Shown in pieces: positions 1 through 8,215 of a DNA stretch of 64,000 nt. Numbering within the stretch: the first letter of the stretch is position 1; each line of letters opens with the position of its first letter. The notes under the pieces were generated by a model. That model did not search any database. It saw only the letters and a list, made by a program, of their open reading frames with translations, and was not told the DNA's origin. Origin of the DNA: MWAR01 sp035388825 (lineage in GTDB: Bacteria; Muiribacteriota; Ozemobacteria; Ozemobacterales; Ozemobacteraceae). A program made the position numbers and the translations under genes. The stretch is taken from NCBI GenBank assembly GCA_035388825.1, contig DAOOQQ010000018.1, positions 1-64,000 on the forward strand, written 5' to 3'.

Positions 1-95
1 CGCAATAAATTGGTAATACTACATTACGATTTCAACATACCAGGCACGGAGACACGGAGTTTGAAAGGCCTTCAGCGGAACGAACCGGACGCTGC
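1..95. repeat. Intergenic edge with short-period repeat fragment
   Basis: This is the stretch downstream of hemC at the window edge. Bases 13-27 form a small inverted repeat (GTAAT, five bases, ATTAC). Bases 48-63 hold the short-period motif CACGGAGACACGGAG, of the same style as the repeats at 3839-3903. No gene is visible; the short open frames here have no supporting start site or similarity that I recognise. Confidence 0.5.
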
Positions 96-1049
96 TCATG
101 GGGTCAGGCCGGGGTCGGGAGGGGCCGCGAGGAGGGAGGCGGCGCCCTTTTCGAGGAGGTCCTCTGCAGCGAGACAGCCGAGATCGGCGGCGTAGTTGGC
201 GGGGCCGGACAGATCGGTTTTCAGATACTTCGAACCATCCGGCAACGCGACGAACGCGGTCAGCCGAAGCGTCTCATCGTCGGCATGGGTCGCATGAACC
301 CCCATCGGTGTCTGGCACCCGCCCTGAAGCCGGTGGAGAAAGCCGCGCTCGGCAGCCGCGCAGTGGCTCGCCAGCGGGTCGTCGAGGGTATCCTCGAGGA
401 GTTCGATCAACGCAAGATCATCGGAGCGGCACTGGATGCCGAGCATGCCCTGGCCCGCGGCAGGAATCAGCGCCGGCGGATCGAACCATTCGGTGATCCG
501 GTCGGCCCAGCCCAGCCGCCGGAGGCCGGCGGCCGCGAGAACGATCGCATCGAACTCGCCCGCATCCAGCTTGCGCAGCCGCGTATCGAGATTACCGCGG
601 CAGTCGACGAAGGCGAGATCCGGCCGCAGCCGCATCAACTGGGCCCGGCGCCGGAGACTCGACGTGCCGATCCGCGCGCCGGCAGGCAGATCCGCGAGCG
701 TCGTTCCATTCCGCGAAACAAGGACATCCCGCGCATCCTCGCGGGTCGTGACGGCCGCCAGGCACAAGCCCTCGGCCATGGCATGGGGAAGATCCTTGAG
801 ACTGTGGACGGCCACGTCGATCCGTCGCTCCTGCAGCGCCCGCTCGATCTCGGCCACGAAGAGGCCCTGCCCTCCGACCCGGAACAACGGCACGTCCGTC
901 ACCCGATCGCCCAGGGTGCTGATCAGCACTTCATCGACGGCGATTTCCGGCCGCCGCGTTCCAAGCAACCCGACGACATGCCGCGTCTGCCAGAGGGCCA
1001 GCTTGCTGCCACGCGTTCCGAACCGCAGTCGTTCGATGCGACCGCTCAT
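96..1049 (-). CDS. hemC: Porphobilinogen deaminase (hydroxymethylbilane synthase)
   Basis: The enzyme polymerises four porphobilinogens into hydroxymethylbilane in cytoplasmic tetrapyrrole synthesis. The 317-residue protein has the usual family length. It opens with RFGTRGSKLALWQT and carries VAVHSLKDLP with the catalytic Asp at about residue 86, RRRAQL and GNLDTRLRKL for substrate binding, and LQGGCQTPMG, whose Cys (about 245) holds the dipyrromethane cofactor. The ATG at 1049 is chosen because AAGGAG lies just upstream and it overlaps the hemA stop by four bases (ATGA). Longer versions of the frame run back into hemA and are not needed. It is the last gene of the hem operon in this window; no hemB or hemD is visible here. 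Confidence 0.96.
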   Translation of the reverse strand: MSGRIERLRFGTRGSKLALWQTRHVVGLLGTRRPEIAVDEVLISTLGDRVTDVPLFRVGGQGLFVAEIERALQERRIDVAVHSLKDLPHAMAEGLCLAAVTTREDARDVLVSRNGTTLADLPAGARIGTSSLRRRAQLMRLRPDLAFVDCRGNLDTRLRKLDAGEFDAIVLAAAGLRRLGWADRITEWFDPPALIPAAGQGMLGIQCRSDDLALIELLEDTLDDPLASHCAAAERGFLHRLQGGCQTPMGVHATHADDETLRLTAFVALPDGSKYLKTDLSGPANYAADLGCLAAEDLLEKGAASLLAAPPDPGLTP

Positions 1050-2338
1050 GATGACTCCTTCGCTTTCGGCAGAACATACAGGGGCGCCTGGGGCAGCGCC
1101 TCTTCGGGAAGGCCGAACACGGCGGCGATCATCCGCAGTTGCTCCCGATCGACGGCGCCGCGGGATTTCAGCTCGACGATCGGCTGGTGGAGCCATTTCG
1201 CCATCATCGCGGAGGTGCACTGTTCGAACGCGTCGCGCAGCTCTTTCGGCAGCTCTCCGTGCTGGGCGAGAAATCGATCGAACTCGGTCCGCCGCAGCGT
1301 TTCGGCCTGTTCCCGCAGGGCGCGGATCAACGGCACCAGCGTGAAGGATTCGAGGACGAGCCGGAACCCCGCCGCCTCCTGCTCGACGATCGCGCAGGCA
1401 CGATCAGCCTCTTGCCGGCGCTGACCGAGGTGCTCGTCGACCACGTTCTGCAGATCATCGATGTCGTAGAGGAACAGATTCTCGATCTCGCCGGCATCGG
1501 CGGGAATGTCGCGCGGAACGGCGATATCGATGACGAACATCGGCCGGTTCGGACGTTTCCCGATCGCCGTTTCGAGCATCGCCCGGCCGATGATGGGCCG
1601 CTGAGCGCCCGTCGAGGTGATGACCACGTCGGCGGCAGCAAGAAGCTCGGGCAACGCTTCGAACGGTTTCGCAACGGCGTCGAATCGCCCGGCAAGCTCG
1701 ACGGCCTTCTCGAACGTGCGGTTCGTGCAGACCAGCCGGCCGATCCCGGAGGATTTGAGATGCACGAGAGTCAGAGAGGCCATCTCCCCGGCCCCGACGA
1801 CGAGGGCCTCGCAGCCATCGAGCGGTCCGAAGATGCGCCTGGCGAGATCGACGGCGGTGGATGCGATCGAGACCGTGTTTTCCGAGATCCGGGTTTCGGC
1901 GCGGATGCGTTTCCCGATTTCGAAGGCTTTCTGGAACAGCGCGTGCAGGCGTTTTCCGACCCAGCCCCGCTCGGTGGAGTGCTGGTAGGAGGTCTTGAGC
2001 TGGTGCAGGATCTGGTTCTCGCCGACGACCATCGAGTCGAGACCGCCGGCAACGCAGAAAAGGTGCCTGATCGCATCGAGCGCGGGCTTCCGGTACAAGA
2101 ACGGCTCGAACTCGCCGGGCGGGAGTCCCGCATCGGCCAGCAGCTTCAGAAACGACTCCTCGGCGGCCTCATACGCGCCGTCATAGTAGAGCTCGACGCG
2201 GTTGCAGGTGAAGACGGGAACGGCCTCGAGCGTCGTCCCGTCGGCATCGGGGATCTCGGCGCCGCACAGACGGGCGAGCTGCTCACGCACCTCGACGGGG
2301 GCGGAGCGGTGATTGAGGCCGATCAGCAGGAGAGGCAT
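1046..2338 (-). CDS. hemA: Glutamyl-tRNA reductase
   Basis: It reduces the glutamate of Glu-tRNA to glutamate-1-semialdehyde, the committed step of the C5 route to haem. The 430-residue protein has the N-terminal catalytic domain with PVFTCNRVELY (nucleophile Cys at about 45) and GLNHRSAPVEVRE, the NADP-binding domain (VVGAGEMASLTLVHL), and the C-terminal dimerisation helices. The ATG at 2338 has GGAG eight bases upstream and overlaps the end of the preceding gene by 16 bases, so translation is probably coupled. Flanking genes fit the clustered hem operons known from other bacteria. Confidence 0.96.
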   Translation of the reverse strand: MPLLLIGLNHRSAPVEVREQLARLCGAEIPDADGTTLEAVPVFTCNRVELYYDGAYEAAEESFLKLLADAGLPPGEFEPFLYRKPALDAIRHLFCVAGGLDSMVVGENQILHQLKTSYQHSTERGWVGKRLHALFQKAFEIGKRIRAETRISENTVSIASTAVDLARRIFGPLDGCEALVVGAGEMASLTLVHLKSSGIGRLVCTNRTFEKAVELAGRFDAVAKPFEALPELLAAADVVITSTGAQRPIIGRAMLETAIGKRPNRPMFVIDIAVPRDIPADAGEIENLFLYDIDDLQNVVDEHLGQRRQEADRACAIVEQEAAGFRLVLESFTLVPLIRALREQAETLRRTEFDRFLAQHGELPKELRDAFEQCTSAMMAKWLHQPIVELKSRGAVDREQLRMIAAVFGLPEEALPQAPLYVLPKAKESS

Positions 2339-2964
2339 CGCAACATCTCCTTTCGCACGGCATCGCGCCCCGCTTCGCGCAGCCGATCGATCGTCTGCTC
2401 CGTGGCCCAGCGGCGGAAGAAGGCCGCCCGCTCTTTGGAACCGGCCAAATGCTCCTTCACGGCAGGTCGGAGCTCCTCGAGCAGCTCCGCCAGCTCGATC
2501 AGAGCCGGCTCGAGAGCCCGTTCGAATCGCTCCCGGACCAGGCGTGCCATCGCGGGCACCCGGGAGGCGGTGACAGCCGCGAGCACAGGCGGGCGGGCGA
2601 CGAGGCTGCCGGTCACGAAGTCGCCGACATCGGGAACGTCGCACCGGTTGAACAGGATTCCCCGTTCGCGGCAGATGCAGGCCGATCGCTCCTGCACCGC
2701 CGGGTCGTCGGTCGCGAGAACGGCAAGGAACAGGTCGGATGTGAAATCCGTATCCGCGACGGGCCCCATCCGAACCGACACCCCGGGAACAATATATATA
2801 TCATTGTGTATTATTTTTGCCACGATACGAATCGAAGCTCCAGCCGCAGCAAGCATCCGGATTTTTCGCAGGGCGACGTCCCCGCCGCCGACGACGAGAA
2901 CGGGCTTTCCCCGGACGTTCAGGAAGACGGGCAGATCGAACGAAACGTCGTGCGTCATGGTCAT
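2323..2964 (-). CDS. Precorrin-2 dehydrogenase / sirohydrochlorin ferrochelatase domain protein (CysG N-terminal type)
   Basis: The 213-residue protein matches the NAD-dependent dehydrogenase half of sirohaem synthase. The Rossmann fold starts with PVLVVGGGDVALRK (about residues 20-33), followed by LAVLATDD and the CDVPDVGDFVTGSL segment typical of the family. It lacks the methyltransferase half of CysG, so it is a Met8/YlnF-type stand-alone enzyme. The ATG at 2964 overlaps the stop of the upstream membrane protein (ATGA). Bases 2789-2820 are an A/T-rich island that encodes KIIHNDIYIV with ATA and AAT codons, in a part of the fold that is variable in the family, so the protein itself need not be damaged. 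Confidence 0.9.
   Translation of the reverse strand: MTMTHDVSFDLPVFLNVRGKPVLVVGGGDVALRKIRMLAAAGASIRIVAKIIHNDIYIVPGVSVRMGPVADTDFTSDLFLAVLATDDPAVQERSACICRERGILFNRCDVPDVGDFVTGSLVARPPVLAAVTASRVPAMARLVRERFERALEPALIELAELLEELRPAVKEHLAGSKERAAFFRRWATEQTIDRLREAGRDAVRKEMLRCLSC
2789..2820 (-). other. A/T-rich dyad island inside the precorrin-2 dehydrogenase gene
   Basis: Bases 2791-2801 are A/T only, and ACAAT (2789-2793) pairs with ATTGT (2803-2807) around a TATATA core. The coding strand reads AAA ATA ATA CAC AAT GAT ATA TAT ATT, a cluster of codons rare in the neighbouring sequence. The reading frame is intact. Confidence 0.7.
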
Positions 2965-3761
2965 CGCGGAAACCAGTGCGCGGTGCTGTCGATACCGAAT
3001 GTGAGAACCATCGAGAGCAGGAAGCCGGCGATGATGCTCCAGGCAAGCCGCGGCCCGGGCAGCTTTTCGCCGCGGCGCAGGAGAAGGATCGCGACGAATG
3101 CGGCCAGGAGGAGGGAGGAGAGAGCTTTTTTCGGTTCGAGCGGGTCGAGAATCGCGAATTGGAGCCAGGACCAGGCAAAACCCCCGGCGAGGCCGGCCGC
3201 GAAAAGCACGCAGCCGCCGCCCAGGAAGCCCGTCATCAGCGATTCGAGGCGCAGCAGGGGCGGGAAGAACGAGACGGCGCGCAGGCGATTCTTGTCTTTC
3301 AGGCGTTTGAGGGCAATGAGATACGTGATGGAGGCGAGAGCGGCCATGAAGAACAGGCACTCCCCGGCGATGGAAAAGCCCACATGAAGGAGAAACCAAG
3401 GGCCCCGGAACTGGGACCCGACGAGCAGCCGTTCGCCGACAGCGGCGACGGTCAGCAGGGCCGCGGAAACGGGCAGCACAAAGAGGCTGAAAAAGGTTTC
3501 CCGGGATCGCCATTCGAGCCAGGCGCAGACGGCCGCGAGTACGAAGCCCGCGATCTGGAGCGCCAGGGGCAGCGAAAAACCGGCCGCACCGTTCGCCGGG
3601 GACCCCGGATGACCAAGAAAGGAAGCAAAGGCTGCGGCCAGGCCGATCCAGAGGGTCAGGGTGCCGTGCCAGGCGGGTGCCTTCCCGGCCGCCCGCTCGA
3701 GGATCCGGAAGAAGGCCGCCAGCAGCAGTGCCAAGACGGCGATCGCAAGGGTCATCTGCAT
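2961..3761 (-). CDS. CcsA/HemX-like cytochrome c assembly membrane protein
   Basis: The 266-residue protein has about eight hydrophobic segments and the layout of the CcsA/CcmC/HemX family, including GPWFLLHVGFSIAGECLFFMA and, near the end, STAHWFPR. Members handle haem for cytochrome c maturation or influence HemA level. Its place at the head of a sirohaem-hemA-hemC operon is typical of HemX. A promoter (TTGTAC, 16 bases, GATACC; 3773-3800) ends only about ten bases before the start, which would leave almost no untranslated leader, and no ribosome binding site is seen. Whether it acts on haem export or on HemA stability cannot be told from sequence. Confidence 0.85.
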   Translation of the reverse strand: MQMTLAIAVLALLLAAFFRILERAAGKAPAWHGTLTLWIGLAAAFASFLGHPGSPANGAAGFSLPLALQIAGFVLAAVCAWLEWRSRETFFSLFVLPVSAALLTVAAVGERLLVGSQFRGPWFLLHVGFSIAGECLFFMAALASITYLIALKRLKDKNRLRAVSFFPPLLRLESLMTGFLGGGCVLFAAGLAGGFAWSWLQFAILDPLEPKKALSSLLLAAFVAILLLRRGEKLPGPRLAWSIIAGFLLSMVLTFGIDSTAHWFPR

Positions 3762-3772
3762 GATGCTGCGAT

Positions 3773-3800
3773 GGTATCACACGCCCCCGCTCGCGTACAA
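3773..3800 (-). promoter_or_regulatory. Promoter of the hem operon
   Basis: On the minus strand TTGTAC (3795-3800) is separated by 16 bases from GATACC (3773-3778). Transcription would start about five bases before the ATG at 3761, so the operon mRNA would be almost leaderless. Confidence 0.5.
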
Positions 3801-3838
3801 CCCCGCCCCGAAACAGCGTCACACAGGGAGAATGAGAT

Positions 3839-3940
3839 CGATTCACCGCAGAGACGCAGAGGCACAGAGATACGAGGAGATATTGACCACGAAGGCACGA
3901 AAGGAAAAGGATGGTTTCGCCGCAGAGAGATTCCGATGAA
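3839..3940. repeat. Short-period intergenic repeats (CGCAGAGACGCAGAG and CACGAAGGCACGAAA types)
   Basis: The stretch holds ACCGCAGAGACGCAGAGGCACAGAG-like and ACCACGAAGGCACGAAAGG-like runs with a period of eight to nine bases. Such runs are found scattered between genes in many environmental bacterial genomes. It is adjacent to copy R1 of the longer inverted-arm element, so the two families occur together here. No coding capacity. Confidence 0.6.
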
Positions 3941-3963
3941 TGACACCTTGGGTTCAGGAACGC

Positions 3964-4099
3964 ATCCGCAGATGGAGGGCAGATGAACGCAGATGAACAA
4001 CAGAAAGGAATGAACGATTGGGGCATCGGATGTTCCGTATGCCCCGGAAACTCCCTCCAACGAAGACGTTCAGGATTTCATCTGCGTCATCTGCGGATC
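3964..4099 (-). repeat. Dispersed inverted-arm element, copy R1
   Basis: The left arm (3964-3998) is ATCCGCAGATGGAGGGCAGA followed by TGAACGCAGATGAA. The right arm (4076-4099) is its approximate inverse, TTTCATCTGCGTCATCTGCG then GATC. The interior shares AAGGAATGAACG, CTCCAACGAAGACG and TTCAGGATTT with copies R2 and R4. The 3762-4233 gap otherwise shows only the hem promoter, the short-period repeats and no gene. Confidence 0.75.
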
Positions 4100-4233
4100 G
4101 GGTTCACGGATGGGGATCGCGTGATTTCGAATCCCGGGCGGGTTTGAAACCCGCCTCTACGGCATCATGACGGGGTGATTGCGTCCACGCGGGTCGGGAT
4201 TCCGGGGTGACGGTATGAAAAGCTGGAGCGGGG

Positions 4234-5652
4234 TCAGAAGCGGAATTTGTGGTCGTGGATGTCGTAGGTGGCCGAGGCGGTCTTTTTCGGAGCGTGGCAG
4301 GTCGTGCAGTTGCGGCCGGGGCTCTGTTCGGGGTGGTTCGCACGGTCGGCGTGGCAGGTCATGCAGTATTCGTCGTGGCTCAGATACTCGCCTCCCGAGG
4401 CTGTCTTGAAGTCCCGGAAATTCTGGCAGTAGTCGCAGGTGAGGCCCTGCGCGAGGAAGAGGCGGTCTTGCAGGAATTTCCACTGCCGGCGCCGGTCTTC
4501 CAGCGACTCGTCGCCGCTGAAGGTGGTCGTATCCTGGCCGGGCTTCGGGGTGAGTCCCGAGAAGAACTTCGTCAGATCGTCTCCGGGCTTGTACCCGACG
4601 GGGAAATGATACTTCCCGCTCTCGTCGACTCCGGAGGTGTGACACGACATGCAGACCATCTCGGCGCGGTCGGCGGTCATCCGGGCAGGGTTGGCGACCA
4701 GTTCGGGCGCCCCGCTGCGGGCGTGGTCGCGGGCGGGGCCATGGCAGGCTTCGCAGCCCACGCCGGGCTCGACGAAGGTGTTTCCCTCGGATGAAAAGCC
4801 GGTGGTATGGCATCCGGCGCACTGTTCCAGCCAGCGCCGTTTCGTCCAGCCGTAATCCCGCACCGGAAGCCAGGCTTTGGTCGCCCGGTCGAGGATGCGC
4901 GGCAGCACGACGAGGGTCCCCGTCGCCTCGGCGACGAACCGGTGCACGTAGTGGGATCCGAGAACATACTTTACGCTATCGAAGGGCCGTTCGAGATCCT
5001 TTTCCGCCAGGGGGGGCAGGCCCGGCACGTCGGCCGGCTTGCGGGTCATGCGGGCGTGCGGCGTCAGATACCAGTCTCGATAGATCTGGGAATGGCAGGA
5101 CGCGCAGGACTGGGATCCGGCGTATCCGCGGGCCTCGAAGCTGCGGGGGCGGTGGATGGCCCCACCCCGGAGCACCTCGGCGGGATTCTCGTGACAACGT
5201 TTGCACAGTTCGCCTGCCGTATTGGGAAACGGCAGCAGATACGTGAGGAACAGGCCGCCCCGACTCTTCTGCCGGTCCGCGGCCGTCCAGGGCTGCGAGG
5301 CAAGCGGGACCTGGTGGGGCGAGTGGCAGGTCAGGCAGCCGATCCGGCCGCCCGGCTCAAGGGCGAGACCGCTCGATCCCGAGGCCGGAATGCCCATCGG
5401 ATGGACGTTCGCAGCTTCCGCACCATGGCAGGAGACACACCAAGCGCCGGCATTCTCGGCGAGCAGGGCCGGCGCCGTGGCGGCGGCGACATGGCAGACA
5501 CCGCAGTTGGTGCGGGAGGCGGCGAGCTGGTGATCGAAGCCGGGACCAGCAAGACCGGCAATCGGCACCGACGCGATCAGCAGGGCCGCCAGAAGGCGCA
5601 GCCCCCACCGGTTCGTCGTCGTTCGCGGCATCGTCATCACGGCATCGGGCAT
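4234..5652 (-). CDS. Secreted multihaem cytochrome c (c554-like), ten CxxCH motifs
   Basis: The 472-residue protein starts with a signal peptide (LRLLAALLIASVPIAGLAG) and carries ten CxxCH haem sites: CGVCH, CVSCH, CLTCH, CKRCH, CASCH, CAGCH, CEACH, CMSCH, CMTCH and CTTCH. An eleventh site reads CDYCQ and lacks the haem-ligand His. The segment SQSCASCHSQIYRDWYLTPH resembles cytochrome c554-type domains. It should carry electrons in the periplasm or on the outer surface; the redox partner is unknown. Its start overlaps the HAMP-protein stop by one base (TGATG), so it is the last gene of a redox operon. A second ATG lies six codons in and could be the real start. Confidence 0.88.
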   Translation of the reverse strand: MPDAVMTMPRTTTNRWGLRLLAALLIASVPIAGLAGPGFDHQLAASRTNCGVCHVAAATAPALLAENAGAWCVSCHGAEAANVHPMGIPASGSSGLALEPGGRIGCLTCHSPHQVPLASQPWTAADRQKSRGGLFLTYLLPFPNTAGELCKRCHENPAEVLRGGAIHRPRSFEARGYAGSQSCASCHSQIYRDWYLTPHARMTRKPADVPGLPPLAEKDLERPFDSVKYVLGSHYVHRFVAEATGTLVVLPRILDRATKAWLPVRDYGWTKRRWLEQCAGCHTTGFSSEGNTFVEPGVGCEACHGPARDHARSGAPELVANPARMTADRAEMVCMSCHTSGVDESGKYHFPVGYKPGDDLTKFFSGLTPKPGQDTTTFSGDESLEDRRRQWKFLQDRLFLAQGLTCDYCQNFRDFKTASGGEYLSHDEYCMTCHADRANHPEQSPGRNCTTCHAPKKTASATYDIHDHKFRF

Positions 5653-6227
5653 CAGGCGGGACGGGGATCGTCACCGGTCTTTGCCGGCTCATCCAGTCGC
5701 ACGTCCCGCAGAGCCCCGTCGAGAGCTTCGGCAATCTGCACATCCGACACCCGAACGCCCATCGCAAGCTGCTTTTGCAGAGAAGCCAACGGGGCGAACC
5801 GGCTGCGAAGCTTGTCTTGGAGCTCGTTCACGGAATCGCTCAGAAGCTGTCCCTCGTCGCCGCGCCGGAGTTTCACCGGGGCGAGATCGAGCCTACCGGC
5901 TGCCAGATCTCGGAGACGGCCGGCGACCTTGAACATCGGGCCGACCAGCCGGTGCGTAAGGAGCAGGGTCACGAACAGGAAGGCCAGAGAGACCAACAGG
6001 AACGAGAGGCCATTCGTCACGACGATGGCGGGCTTGAGGACCTCCCAGGTGGAACGCAGCCGGTTGTGCGCCGAGAAGAATCCCTCCTCGATCGACCGGG
6101 CCGTCAGCTTATACAGAAAAAATCCGTGCAGCAGGGAGCCGATCAGCATGATCAGCACGAGAAACACGATCAGACGGACCTGATACGAGGGAAGAACCAG
6201 GTAGTGCGTGCGGGACACGGTGCTCAT
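5652..6227 (-). CDS. HAMP-domain membrane protein without output domain
   Basis: The 191-residue protein has two transmembrane helices (about 16-40 and 70-92) separated by a short periplasmic loop, then a HAMP-like segment (LVGPMFKVAGRLRDLAAGRL to about 140) and a short acidic tail. There is no kinase, methyl-acceptor or cyclase domain. The ATG has GAGGAG seven bases upstream. It sits directly before the multihaem cytochrome gene with one-base overlap, which suggests it works with the cytochrome, perhaps as a membrane anchor or redox-signal relay. That role is inferred from position only. Confidence 0.75.
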   Translation of the reverse strand: MSTVSRTHYLVLPSYQVRLIVFLVLIMLIGSLLHGFFLYKLTARSIEEGFFSAHNRLRSTWEVLKPAIVVTNGLSFLLVSLAFLFVTLLLTHRLVGPMFKVAGRLRDLAAGRLDLAPVKLRRGDEGQLLSDSVNELQDKLRSRFAPLASLQKQLAMGVRVSDVQIAEALDGALRDVRLDEPAKTGDDPRPA

Positions 6228-6236
6228 GACATACTC

Positions 6237-6251
6237 CTCGGTATATACGAG
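6237..6251. other. A/T-core inverted repeat in the redox operon
   Basis: CTCG (6237-6240) and CGAG (6248-6251) flank GTATATA in the 30-base gap between the parvulin and HAMP genes, overlapping the HAMP gene's ribosome binding region. It resembles the intragenic A/T dyads elsewhere in the window. Confidence 0.45.
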
Positions 6252-6257
6252 TCGCTT

Positions 6258-7199
6258 TCAGGGTTTCAGGGACGGATGGACGAACCAGGGCATCGTCGCC
6301 CGCATCGTCTGGGTGAATCGGTCGAGGGCGCGCTGTCGGTGCTCGGCCCGGCGCCGGCCGAGCCGGAGCCGGTCACCCTGGCCGGGAGGGGCGGCGGGCC
6401 TGGCCTCGACGAGGAAGAGATGCACGCCGTTTCCGTCGGAGAACGCCCGGGTGATCGAACCGACCGGCAGCTCCTCGAGCCGCTCATAGACACCGGGTGG
6501 CAGATCTTCGGGCCCGACCCAGCCCAGATCGCCGCCGGTGGCGGCATACGGTGACCGCGACCAGCTCGCGTTCAACGACGCGAATGCGCTCCCGCCGGTC
6601 GCGGCGGCCATCACCGCGGCCGCGGCATCCTCGCCGCCGGCCAGGATCGTGCGGAGGTGGAGTTTTGCCGGAGCCGTTTCCGACGCCGTCTCGCCGGCAA
6701 CGGCGGGAGCATCGGTATCACCGAACGTCGCGGACTCGGCGTCGGCAGCCGCGATGATGCCGTCGCGAGTGCGCCGGGCCAGCTCCTCGAGCAGGAAAAG
6801 GGCCTTCGAGAGATCGACGGGGTCGGACGCGAGGGCGATCGCGCGATCGAACGCCACGACCCGGTCCTGGAAATCCTTCTGACGATCGAGGCCGAGCCGG
6901 CGGCCGGCTTCGGCCAGGAACAACGTCTCGAGCAGCTCAGCGGCGAACGCCGCATCGCCGATCGAGCCGGCTTTCGGCTCCGAGAGGCGTTTGAGGGCGA
7001 TGAAATCCTCGCGCGTGACGGCGGTTCCGCCGACCTTCATGGCGAGATCCTCCCCGCCGAGCAGGGCATCGAGATCGACGTTGAGCATCGCCAACATCAG
7101 CAGGCCCGCACACAGAGCCAGCAACGCGACCGTCGCCCAGAGGCTCGTGCGCGAAATGCGGACGAACGAGTCCGCGGCGTGTCCGGCGTCGCTCGTCAT
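6258..7199 (-). CDS. Membrane-anchored parvulin-type peptidyl-prolyl isomerase
   Basis: The 313-residue protein has one N-terminal transmembrane anchor (about 18-40), a helical SurA/PrsA-like chaperone region (VTREDFIALKR to about 130) and a parvulin domain (LHLRTILAGGEDAAAAV, then GGDLGWVGPEDLPPGVYERL and VGSITRAFSDGNGVHLFLVEAR). It should help fold exported proteins in the periplasm. It overlaps the upstream TlpA-like gene by four bases (ATGA). In this operon it may assist the cytochrome or the two thioredoxins. The C-terminus is rich in Arg and may be disordered. Confidence 0.85.
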   Translation of the reverse strand: MTSDAGHAADSFVRISRTSLWATVALLALCAGLLMLAMLNVDLDALLGGEDLAMKVGGTAVTREDFIALKRLSEPKAGSIGDAAFAAELLETLFLAEAGRRLGLDRQKDFQDRVVAFDRAIALASDPVDLSKALFLLEELARRTRDGIIAAADAESATFGDTDAPAVAGETASETAPAKLHLRTILAGGEDAAAAVMAAATGGSAFASLNASWSRSPYAATGGDLGWVGPEDLPPGVYERLEELPVGSITRAFSDGNGVHLFLVEARPAAPPGQGDRLRLGRRRAEHRQRALDRFTQTMRATMPWFVHPSLKP

Positions 7200-8215
7200 G
7201 GCTGTGAGGAAGGCGAAGCCTGGAGAGGCAACGGAGCCGTCCCGAAAGAAGCGGGAACGCCCAGCTCGGATGGCGCCGTCGCGGGGATAGGCAGGGTCGG
7301 CGAGGCGGGGCGATGGCTCGCATAGCTCGCCAGATGCGAGGACGGAGTTGCCGTCACCCCGGGTCGGGGCGTGGATGCCGGCTCCTGGCTCGAGGCGACG
7401 GCCGAGCCGGAGTCGTTGGCCAGAGGCACCATCGCGAGTCCCGAGGTTGTCAGGAGAATCCCCGTCGAGGCCATGCCCGCGGCCGTTTCGGACGAGACGG
7501 CCGTCGGGGGAAGCTGAGGGGAAAGAAACACTTCCCCCGGCGCGAGGCCGGCGACCGGAATCGATGCCGTCGCGGCTGCCCGGGCATCGGCAACGGCCTG
7601 GGATCGCGCGTCACCCGGCACCGACGTTGCCGCCGGCGCGGCCGGGGGCGTCACCCCAGAAGATGCCGTCAGAGCAGCTTTCAGGGGGCCGAACAGGTCG
7701 TTCAGCTCGAACGGCCCTTCTCGGGAAAAGGTCACGATCCCGGTCGGATCGACGAGGAACACCGCCGGGGTCGGCCGGACGCCCCAGGCATCGGCCGCCT
7801 CGTAACTGGCAGAAGCGACGACCCGGTCAAGAACGACCTCGACGGTGAGATTGCGCTTGCGCAGATAGTTCTCGAGCCCCGTCTTCAGCCTGTTCGTGTC
7901 GATCGAGACGAACACCGCCTCGACGGACTCCTTCGGCAGGGCCGCCACCTCCTCGGCAAGCATCGGCAACTCCTCGATGCAGACATGGCAGAAGAGCGAC
8001 CAGAAGAAGACGAGCGTCCATTTCCCCTTCGCAGGGAACGTCCGCTCGCCGCCCGCGAGGCGTTCCAGGGTCAGCACCGGCGCCGGCGTTCCGGGCTGGG
8101 TGAAGGGGGCAGGCTCTGCCGACACCGGCGCGAACGGAGCCCAGGCGAAAACAACAATAGCAATAATTATATATTTATAAAAATATTCAAAGCTTCGAAC
8201 GGATGGCACCTTCAA
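7196..8215 (-). CDS. TlpA/ResA-like periplasmic thioredoxin with long Ala/Pro/Thr tail
   Basis: The TTG at 8215 is chosen because GGAGG lies six bases upstream; the ATG further out (8248) has no ribosome site. The 339-residue product then begins with a signal peptide, has WTLVFFWSLFCHVCIEELPM (redox CHVC at about 76-79), and continues with a low-complexity Ala/Thr/Pro/Ser tail from about residue 165. Family members reduce disulfides, for example on apocytochromes. The gene overlaps the second thioredoxin gene upstream by 29 bases. The signal peptide is encoded by an A/T-rich island with codons such as TAT, TTT and ATA. Confidence 0.82.
   Translation of the reverse strand: MKVPSVRSFEYFYKYIIIAIVVFAWAPFAPVSAEPAPFTQPGTPAPVLTLERLAGGERTFPAKGKWTLVFFWSLFCHVCIEELPMLAEEVAALPKESVEAVFVSIDTNRLKTGLENYLRKRNLTVEVVLDRVVASASYEAADAWGVRPTPAVFLVDPTGIVTFSREGPFELNDLFGPLKAALTASSGVTPPAAPAATSVPGDARSQAVADARAAATASIPVAGLAPGEVFLSPQLPPTAVSSETAAGMASTGILLTTSGLAMVPLANDSGSAVASSQEPASTPRPGVTATPSSHLASYASHRPASPTLPIPATAPSELGVPASFGTAPLPLQASPSSQP
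8150..8190 (-). other. A/T-rich island encoding a signal-peptide core
   Basis: Bases 8162-8187 are A/T only. Within them ATATTT (8171-8176) and AAATAT (8181-8186) form an inverted repeat around ATAA. The coding strand reads GAA TAT TTT TAT AAA TAT ATA ATT ATT GCT ATT GTT. It lies exactly at the junction with the upstream gene, whose TGA is at 8187-8189. Confidence 0.7.

Noticed and set aside
3964..3998. Repeats of CAGATGAACGCAGATGAA as a possible CRISPR array
   Set aside because: Period of about nine bases, no spacers and no cas genes; it is an intergenic dispersed repeat.
2323..4026. One long frame covering the precorrin-2 dehydrogenase and beyond
   Set aside because: The first part is antisense or out-of-frame relative to the hemX-like gene; the real gene starts at 2964 by overlap and family length.
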